From positions 186,001 through 250,000 of the forward strand of contig JBOEGE010000005.1 of NCBI GenBank assembly GCA_050633265.1: a stretch of DNA of 64,000 nt. The letters run 5' to 3'. The notes below the pieces were generated by a model. The model worked only from the letters and a program-made list of their open reading frames with translations, was not told where the DNA came from and searched no databases. Positions 58,141 through 64,000 of the stretch are shown in pieces. The number at the start of each line of letters is the position of its first letter. Position 1 is the stretch's first letter. The translations under genes were made by a program, and so were the position numbers. Origin of the DNA: JBLHZY01 sp050633265. GTDB lineage: Bacteria; Pseudomonadota; Alphaproteobacteria; Rhodobacterales; Rhodobacteraceae.

Positions 58141-59487
58141 CTAAGAACAGGCCGCTTTCACCGCATCAACCACATGCGCCACAGAGGCTTTCATCAGCGC
58201 CTCATCCTCGCTTTCCGCCATCACGCGAATAAGAGGCTCGGTCCCGGATTTGCGGATCAGCAAGCGGCCAGTGGCGGCCAGATCGGCTTCGGCCTGGGCA
58301 ATTGCGGCCTTCACTTGCGAGTCCTCAAGCGGATGCTGACCTGTTGCAAATCGTACATTTTCAAGCACTTGCGGAACGGTGTTAAAGCTCTTTGACAGCT
58401 CCGAGGCGCGCTTGCCTGTCTCGATCATCGCCGTGAGGAATTGCAAACCGGCAAGCAGGCCATCGCCCGTTGTGGCGTAATCCGTCATAACGATATGGCC
58501 CGATTGCTCGCCGCCAAGATTAAAGCCGCCCGCGCGCATCCGCTCAACAACATGCCGATCGCCCACGAAAGTGCGTTCAAGCGCAATGCCCTCGCCCTGC
58601 AAGTAGCGCTCAAGCCCGAGATTGGACATCACCGTGGCAACCAAAGCCCCGCCGCTAAGCAGCCCCGCCTTGGCCCATCGAACAGCCAAAAGACCCATCA
58701 ATTGATCGCCGTCGCAAACTGCGCCCGTCTCATCAATGATCATCACCCGGTCCGCATCGCCATCAAGGCAAATGCCAACATCGGCCCCATATTCAACCAC
58801 CATCCGCGAGGCCAAATCCGTATCGGTCGAACCGCATCCCTTGTTGATATTCGTCCCGTCCGGCGCCACGCCAATAGGGATCACATCCGCGCCAAGCTCC
58901 CAAAGGGCCTCGGGGGCATTGCGATAAGCCGCGCCATTCGCGCAATCAATAACAACCTTTAAACCGCTCAGCGACAACCCGCGTGGCAAGGTCGATTTGA
59001 GCCGCTCATTATAGCGAAAACGCCCGTCATCAATCCGCTTGGCCCGCCCGATATTCTCAGCCCTGGCAGGCTCAACCCCCTCAAAGGTCATCCGCTCGAT
59101 CTCAAGCTCGGCCTCATCAGAAAGCTTAAACCCATCAGGCCCAAAGAACTTGATGCCATTGTCATGATGCGGATTGTGCGAGGCCGAAATCATCACCCCA
59201 ACATCCGCCCGCATCGAGGTCGTCAGCATGCCAACTGCGGGCGTTGGCACTGGCCCAAGCAAGAACACGTTCATCCCCGTCGAGGTAAACCCAGCCGTGA
59301 GCGCATTTTCAAACATATAGCCCGATTGGCGCGTATCCTTGCCGATCACAACCCGGTGCGCCGCCGATCCATCGCGGCGAAAATAGCGCCCCGCGGCCGC
59401 CCCAAGGCGCATCGCCATCTCGGCCGTCATTGGATAGGCATTGGCCCGCCCGCGCACACCATCAGTGCCAAATAATTTCTTGCTCAT
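58141..59487 (-). CDS. glmM: Phosphoglucosamine mutase
   Basis: A 448-residue enzyme of normal length. The phosphoserine loop is S-A-S-H-N-P (101-106), the metal loop D-G-D-A-D-R near 240, the sugar loop G-E-Q-S-G-H near 325 and the phosphate loop R-K-S-G-T-E-P near 410. It converts glucosamine 6-phosphate to glucosamine 1-phosphate for cell-wall synthesis. It follows folP by two bases, a conserved arrangement. Confidence 0.97.
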   Translation of the reverse strand: MSKKLFGTDGVRGRANAYPMTAEMAMRLGAAAGRYFRRDGSAAHRVVIGKDTRQSGYMFENALTAGFTSTGMNVFLLGPVPTPAVGMLTTSMRADVGVMISASHNPHHDNGIKFFGPDGFKLSDEAELEIERMTFEGVEPARAENIGRAKRIDDGRFRYNERLKSTLPRGLSLSGLKVVIDCANGAAYRNAPEALWELGADVIPIGVAPDGTNINKGCGSTDTDLASRMVVEYGADVGICLDGDADRVMIIDETGAVCDGDQLMGLLAVRWAKAGLLSGGALVATVMSNLGLERYLQGEGIALERTFVGDRHVVERMRAGGFNLGGEQSGHIVMTDYATTGDGLLAGLQFLTAMIETGKRASELSKSFNTVPQVLENVRFATGQHPLEDSQVKAAIAQAEADLAATGRLLIRKSGTEPLIRVMAESEDEALMKASVAHVVDAVKAACS

Positions 59488-59489
59488 TG

Positions 59490-60503
59490 TTACTCCTCAA
59501 CGCCGCCTGTCGCAGCCAACCAAAGCCGCAGCGCCTGATCCGTTTCAAACATATCATGCACCCGTACCATCTGCACCCCTTGCGCGATCCCCGCAAGCGC
59601 AACAGCCACCGAACCGGGCATGCGCGCATCGGCCTCGCCCCCGCCAATCGCCCCGATAAAGCGCTTGCGAGAGGCGCCCAAAAGGATGGCGCAGCCAAGC
59701 CCGTGAAAGGCCGAAATCCGCGCCAAAAGAGCAAGGTTATGCGCCTGGGTTTTGCCAAATCCGATGCCGGGATCAACGATGATCTGCGCCCGCGAAATGC
59801 CCGCCGCCTCGGCCACAGCAATGCGCGCCTCAAGATAGTCATAGACCTCAAACAACACATCATCATAGCGCGGCGCTTGCTGCATGGTCTTGGGATCGCC
59901 CTTGGCATGCATCAAACAAATCGGTGCTGCGCGCGCCGCCGCCAAGGCCGCCATGGCGCCATCAAACTCCATCGCACTGACATCATTGATCATATCCGCG
60001 CCCGCATTCAGCGCCGCCGCAGCCACATCGGCTTTGCGCGTATCAATCGAGATCGGCGCGCTTACCCCTGCGCGGCGCAGGCCCTCAATCGCCGGAACAA
60101 CCCGCGCGATCTCCTCTGCGCAAGAGACAAAATCCGCGCCCGGGCGGGTGCTTTCGCCGCCAATATCCAAGATATCCGCGCCGCCCTGCGCCATGCCCGC
60201 ACCATGCAAAACCGCCGCTTCTGCCGCCTCAAATTTCCCGCCATCGGAAAAACTATCCGGGGTAACATTCACGATCCCCATAAGGCGCGGCGCCTCAAAT
60301 CCAAGGCCCAAAATAGGCGCGCGCTTTGCGGTGAGCCGGGCCAAAACCTCATCCGGCATGTCAACCGCCGGGATGATCTGCGCAGGCCCGTCGCGGCGCA
60401 ACAGCTCGACCTGCGCAAACCAGCACCAACCGCCCGCCAAAGCAAAGGCGCCCTCGGGCCGCGCGGGATCATATTGTACGATGGGGCGGTAAATCATGCT
60501 CAT
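59490..60503 (-). CDS. folP: Dihydropteroate synthase
   Basis: A 337-residue protein. The family core starts near residue 70 with M-G-I-V-N-V-T-P-D-S-F-S-D-G-G, followed by D-I-G-G-E-S-T-R-P-G and, near the end, the R-V-H-D block. It joins p-aminobenzoate to the pterin in folate synthesis and is the sulphonamide target. The 70-residue N-terminal extension makes it longer than most homologues. It lies between folB and glmM in one unit. Confidence 0.95.
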   Translation of the reverse strand: MSMIYRPIVQYDPARPEGAFALAGGWCWFAQVELLRRDGPAQIIPAVDMPDEVLARLTAKRAPILGLGFEAPRLMGIVNVTPDSFSDGGKFEAAEAAVLHGAGMAQGGADILDIGGESTRPGADFVSCAEEIARVVPAIEGLRRAGVSAPISIDTRKADVAAAALNAGADMINDVSAMEFDGAMAALAAARAAPICLMHAKGDPKTMQQAPRYDDVLFEVYDYLEARIAVAEAAGISRAQIIVDPGIGFGKTQAHNLALLARISAFHGLGCAILLGASRKRFIGAIGGGEADARMPGSVAVALAGIAQGVQMVRVHDMFETDQALRLWLAATGGVEE

Positions 60504-60524
60504 GTATTACATTCGCTTATGCCG

Positions 60525-61463
60525 CTAAACATTTGGCAATTTTGCATTTCTTCCATCAAACACCAGAACGCCCGGCGCCGCGCCGCCCGCCGTTTCAACA
60601 CCGATCAGCAAGACATCCGCGGCCTCAAACTGCGCCGCAAACCAGCCCGCCAACGCCGCTGTATCGCGCACATCCGGCGCACCGCTGCGATCCAAAACCA
60701 TCTTTGAAGGCGCCCAAACAATCGTCTGGCCATTCTTCATCGCCCAATCAATCTCGGTCCCGGTTTCAACAACAACACAGCGCGGATCATGCCCGGCAAG
60801 CACCCAAGCCTGCTGCTCAATCGCCAGCAAATCAATGCGCCGCTGTGCAGCAGGCGCGCCCGATGCAGGCCGGGCGCCTTGCCCCAGACCAACGCAGAAA
60901 ATCAAAGGCTGGCTGCGCGCCTCAAGCTGATCAATCCAACCGCTCAGATAGGGCGATCCAATCGCCTCTGCACTTAGGCAAACGATCAAGGGCGGCACGA
61001 TTGGCGCCTCATTTTCACCTGCTGCCTCGCCCGCCGCAACAGCCGTTCGAACAATCTCAACCCCCAATGCGCCGGGCCCGCGATCCAATTTCTCAATCCG
61101 CACAAAGACCCGCATCGCGCGCGGCTCGTTTAAAATCCGCTCTGCAATCCGCTCGGCCAATGTCTCCAAAAGATTGAGCCGCTCTGCCTCAAGCTCAAGG
61201 CGGATGGCTTCGGTGATCCGATCATAAGAAAGGATGCGATCCACATCATCCGCAACAGGCCCCTTGCCCGCGCGCACCTCGACGACAATGTTGAAACAGA
61301 TCCGCTGGCGCACGCCGCGCTCGGCCTGAAACGCCCCGATTTCGACCTCAACAATATGATCGCGCAGGGAAATCCGATCCCGCGGCGCCTCATGCCCGGC
61401 CTCTTGCGTTGCCGCAGCGCGCGCTTCGGGGTGATCGAAGGCATGAGAAATATCAGATGTCAT
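60525..61463 (-). CDS. folB: Dihydroneopterin aldolase with long C-terminal extension
   Basis: A 312-residue protein. Residues about 30-140 are a FolB domain: R-D-H-I-V-E-V-E-I-G-A-F, the Y-D-R-I-T-E-A segment, L-L-E-T-L-A-E-R-I and late V-R-I-E-K-L-D-R-G. Free FolB is about 120 residues. The extra 165 residues read by eye like part of an amino-acid-kinase fold (V-V-V-E-T-G-T-E-I-D-W ... A-L-A-G-W-F-A-A-Q-F), without an obvious complete active site. It heads the folB-folP-glmM unit, with 21 bases to folP. Confidence 0.85.
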   Translation of the reverse strand: MTSDISHAFDHPEARAAATQEAGHEAPRDRISLRDHIVEVEIGAFQAERGVRQRICFNIVVEVRAGKGPVADDVDRILSYDRITEAIRLELEAERLNLLETLAERIAERILNEPRAMRVFVRIEKLDRGPGALGVEIVRTAVAAGEAAGENEAPIVPPLIVCLSAEAIGSPYLSGWIDQLEARSQPLIFCVGLGQGARPASGAPAAQRRIDLLAIEQQAWVLAGHDPRCVVVETGTEIDWAMKNGQTIVWAPSKMVLDRSGAPDVRDTAALAGWFAAQFEAADVLLIGVETAGGAAPGVLVFDGRNAKLPNV

Positions 61464-61591
61464 CAGGCAAGGCCCCAAATGGCGGTTGCCGAAGCTCTAG
61501 CGCATTTGGCAGGCCAAGGCCAGAATGCGCATAGGCATTGCTGGGCGTAAGTTTGCCCAGAAAAATTACAGTTTTGAAGGAAACCGCAGGA

Positions 61592-62272
61592 TCAGGCCTT
61601 TGAGCCGGGCATGCGGTAGAAATGATGCACACCAATCGTTGTGGTGCGCGGGAATTTACGCGCCCAGCGCGGATTGACCGCCCGCGTGTGATAATGGGTC
61701 GCGCCCTTTGTCAGCGCGCGATTTGCGCCTTTGAGCATCAGAGCGGCGATTTTACCTGCGCGTTGATAAGCGGCCGGCTCGCGGATCACTTCTTTATGGC
61801 CGTCGCAAGTATAGGTGAACTGGCACTGATAGCGCTTGCCCGTCCCTTGCCGCACAACGCCACAAACGCTGGTTGGAAAACGGCTGCTGTCTTTGCGGTT
61901 CAGGATCACTTCAGCAACGGCAAATTGCCCCTTAACGCTCTCACCGCGCGCCTCAAAATACAGCGCTTCGGTCAGACAGCTCCATGCTTCGCCACCATTG
62001 GCGCGGGGCTGGGCATCAAGCCATTTGCGGCTGTATTGCACGGCTGGTGCCTTGGCCGGGGTCTTGGATGCACTCACAACAGAGCGCGAAATATGCGATG
62101 TATCCAGATCGCGCAACGCCACATGCTCTTGGCCCAAAAGCGCGCTCATTTCGCTGCCCAAAGCAACCGCAGGATCGTTTGAGCTCGAAACCGTTACATC
62201 GCCAAACGCCGTTTGAGCCATGCCCAAACACGCCACTAGGCATACAGCCCGCGTCAATACTCGCATCGTCAT
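61592..62272 (-). CDS. SleB/CwlJ-type cell wall hydrolase, exported
   Basis: A 226-residue protein with a signal peptide (about 1-25). The hydrolase_2 domain fills the C-terminal half, with the hallmark L-x-E-A-L-Y-F-E-A-R-G-E-S (catalytic Glu), the A-E-V-I-L-N-R block and a late A-T-H-Y-H-T segment. Homologues cleave peptidoglycan as lytic transglycosylases or amidases. In non-sporulating alphaproteobacteria the role is wall growth or remodelling. It stands alone. Confidence 0.9.
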   Translation of the reverse strand: MTMRVLTRAVCLVACLGMAQTAFGDVTVSSSNDPAVALGSEMSALLGQEHVALRDLDTSHISRSVVSASKTPAKAPAVQYSRKWLDAQPRANGGEAWSCLTEALYFEARGESVKGQFAVAEVILNRKDSSRFPTSVCGVVRQGTGKRYQCQFTYTCDGHKEVIREPAAYQRAGKIAALMLKGANRALTKGATHYHTRAVNPRWARKFPRTTTIGVHHFYRMPGSKA

Positions 62273-62481
62273 TCAGCCCCCAAGGCACACCAAAACAGGC
62301 GCCGCAGATCAAAAGTCAGCGTTCCCTTTAGGGCAAGTTTGCCAAATCGTCCAGCTTTGGGGGTCTCTGGGCCGCGCTTCCCCTACGTCGAAAGAAGGGG
62401 ATTCGATGTAAATGCAAGCGAAAATTCGGCCGAGCACTTGGCCGATCTCAATAAAATCAATACGTTAACTGTTTCGCTTTT

Positions 62482-64000
62482 CTACACAGACTGTTGAATG
62501 GCCAAATGCGCCGCAGCAAGCCGCGCAATAGGCACACGGTAGGGCGAACAGGACACATAATCAAAGCCCGCCGCCCGACAAAAGGCGATAGATTCGGGGT
62601 TGCCCCCATGCTCGCCACAGATCGAAACCGTGATCCCCGGGCGGGCCGCCCGCGCCCGCTCTGCCCCGATCGTCAACAGCTCGCCAACACCCTCAGCATC
62701 AAGCGTGTGAAACGGATCCTCGGGGAAAACGCCAAGGTTCACATATTGGTTCATAAAGCGCCCCGCATCATCGCGCGAAAGCCCATATGTCATCTGCGTG
62801 AGGTCATTCGTCCCAAAGGAGAGGAACTCGGCGTATTGGGCGATCTCATTGGCGCGCAGGGCGGCGCGTGGCGTTTCAACCATCACCCCAAGCTTATAGT
62901 CAAAATCGGCGCGTTTCTCGGTGCGCACTTCTGCCGCAACCGCATCAATGCGCGCCTTAACCATCTCAACCTCGCGCTTGGCCGAAACCAAGGGGATCAT
63001 GATCTCGGGCGCCATTGTTGCGCCCTTCTTGGCCGCCTCAATCGTCGCTTCAAAAATTGCGCGGGCCTGCATGTCGTAAATCTCGGGGATGGTGATCCCA
63101 AGGCGCACACCGCGCATCCCCAACATCGGGTTAAACTCGCCCAAAGCCTCAATCCGGCGCACCACCGTCGAGAGCGGCAAATCAAGCGCATCCGCCAGCT
63201 CGCGCATCCCATCGCGATCGGAGGGCAGGAATTCATGCAAAGGCGGATCAAACAGGCGAATGCAAACCGGCCGCCCCGACATGATCTGAAACAGCTCGCG
63301 AAAATCGGCCCGCTGCATGGGCAAAAGCCGGGCCAAAGCCTCGGCGCGATCCGGCGCCTCATCGGCAAAAATCATCTCGCGCATCACCGTGAGCCGCTCA
63401 CCCTCAAAGAACATATGCTCTGTGCGGCAAAGCCCGATGCCCTCGGCCTGAAAATTGCGCGCAACGGCCGCATCAGCAGGCGTATCCGCATTGGCCCGAA
63501 CACCAATATCACGCGCCTCATCGGCCCAATCCATCAAAGACTGAAACGCATCATCAAGCGCAGGCTCAAGCATCACCGCCGCCCCAACAAGCGCTTGGCC
63601 CGCCGTGCCATCAAGGGTGATCAAATCGCCCTCATGGAAAAGGCGGCCATCCGCGGCGCGCAATGTCTTCTCGCGCAGATTGATCTTGATCCCGTTCGCC
63701 CCAACAATACAGGGCAGCCCAAGCCCGCGCGCAATCACCGCCGCGTGGCTGGTCATCCCGCCGCGCTCGGTCAAAACCCCAACAGAAGAATGCATGCCGC
63801 GAATATCCTCAGGCGCGGTTTCCCGGCGCACAAGGATGCAAGCCTCACCGCGCGCCGCCGAGGCCTGCGCCGCAGAAGAAGACAAAACGATCCGCCCAAC
63901 CGCCCCGCCCGGCGAGGCGCCAATACCGCGCACGAATGGGTCGCGCGTCCCCTCTTGATCGACCTGCGGGTGCAGCAGCTCAGAAAGCGAGCGCGGCGCA
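62482..64000 (-). CDS. ppdK: Pyruvate phosphate dikinase, C-terminal part (cut by window end)
   Basis: The frame is open to the last base; about 505 residues of an enzyme that is usually near 880 are visible. The phosphohistidine loop is G-G-M-T-S-H-A-A-V-I-A-R-G. The PEP-binding barrel follows, with F-G-T-N-D-L-T-Q-M-T and the catalytic Cys in I-S-I/V-C-G-E-H-G-G. The N-terminal ATP-grasp part lies beyond the window. It interconverts pyruvate and PEP with ATP and phosphate. The visible sequence shows no damage. Confidence 0.95.
   Translation of the reverse strand, partial: APRSLSELLHPQVDQEGTRDPFVRGIGASPGGAVGRIVLSSSAAQASAARGEACILVRRETAPEDIRGMHSSVGVLTERGGMTSHAAVIARGLGLPCIVGANGIKINLREKTLRAADGRLFHEGDLITLDGTAGQALVGAAVMLEPALDDAFQSLMDWADEARDIGVRANADTPADAAVARNFQAEGIGLCRTEHMFFEGERLTVMREMIFADEAPDRAEALARLLPMQRADFRELFQIMSGRPVCIRLFDPPLHEFLPSDRDGMRELADALDLPLSTVVRRIEALGEFNPMLGMRGVRLGITIPEIYDMQARAIFEATIEAAKKGATMAPEIMIPLVSAKREVEMVKARIDAVAAEVRTEKRADFDYKLGVMVETPRAALRANEIAQYAEFLSFGTNDLTQMTYGLSRDDAGRFMNQYVNLGVFPEDPFHTLDAEGVGELLTIGAERARAARPGITVSICGEHGGNPESIAFCRAAGFDYVSCSPYRVPIARLAAAHLAIQQSV

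Noticed and set aside
59430..60707. A 425-codon plus-strand frame opposite folP
   Set aside because: It is antisense to a certain folP gene and has an excess of Arg, His and Gln, typical of a shadow.

Overview
The window looks like a piece of the chromosome of a marine Roseobacter-group alphaproteobacterium (Rhodobacteraceae). The evidence is the set of gene families and their order: ctaD followed by a DUF2244 gene, folB-folP-glmM, tmk-holB-tatD-MBL, ilvC divergent from two Lrp/AsnC genes, RTX proteins ending in Hint domains, and a perfect CtrA-type box. The genus cannot be decided from the sequence alone.

Positions 1 to about 23,500 are an integrated mobilisable or conjugative element whose left end lies outside the window. 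It begins inside a TraA-type relaxase/helicase gene. It ends at a large serine recombinase whose reading frame runs through the antisense strand of a tRNA-Ser(UGA) gene, so the 3' end of that tRNA is the likely attachment site. Between them lie: an HD phosphohydrolase; two small genes of unknown role; a small resolvase and a class II Fic enzyme; the antirestriction gene ardA with a partner gene and a strongly hairpinned leader; a zinc-finger/HEPN-RES toxin; a nuclease-like giant protein followed by a trypsin-like protease; a small repeat-peptide gene followed by a JmjC oxygenase; a zinc peptidase; and a transfer operon ending in a VirD4/TraG-type coupling protein. No VirB-type pilus genes are visible. 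The cargo reads as an attack and defence island.

The most novel-looking locus is 12,372-15,114. A 61-residue peptide ends in six tandem MGEKG units. It is followed 21 bases later by a JmjC/cupin 2-oxoglutarate oxygenase with an intact iron triad, and then by a HExxH peptidase. This layout resembles a ribosomally made, post-translationally modified peptide (RiPP) pathway, but modification and product are inferred.

Positions 23,562-41,280 are core chromosome. They hold a SPOR lipoprotein, a tight six-gene run (DD-carboxypeptidase, tmk, holB, tatD, MBL hydrolase, AEC transporter), two divergent RTX-Hint proteins, a secreted orphan, tRNA-Leu(GAG), lipB, a c-type cytochrome and ctaD.

Positions 41,281-64,000 hold an AT-richer orphan with a 14-bp perfect inverted repeat upstream, DUF2244, a YqeY-like gene, carA, a CtrA-box-preceded fusion of a c-di-GMP-type MshEN domain to a family-2 glycosyltransferase, GntR, a pyrimidine-nucleotidase-like gene and a UbiH-type hydroxylase. 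Next come four tandem TbpB-like lipoproteins, two Lrp regulators, ilvC, a PEBP-like secreted protein, glmM-folP-folB, a SleB-type hydrolase and the C-terminal part of pyruvate phosphate dikinase, cut by the window end.
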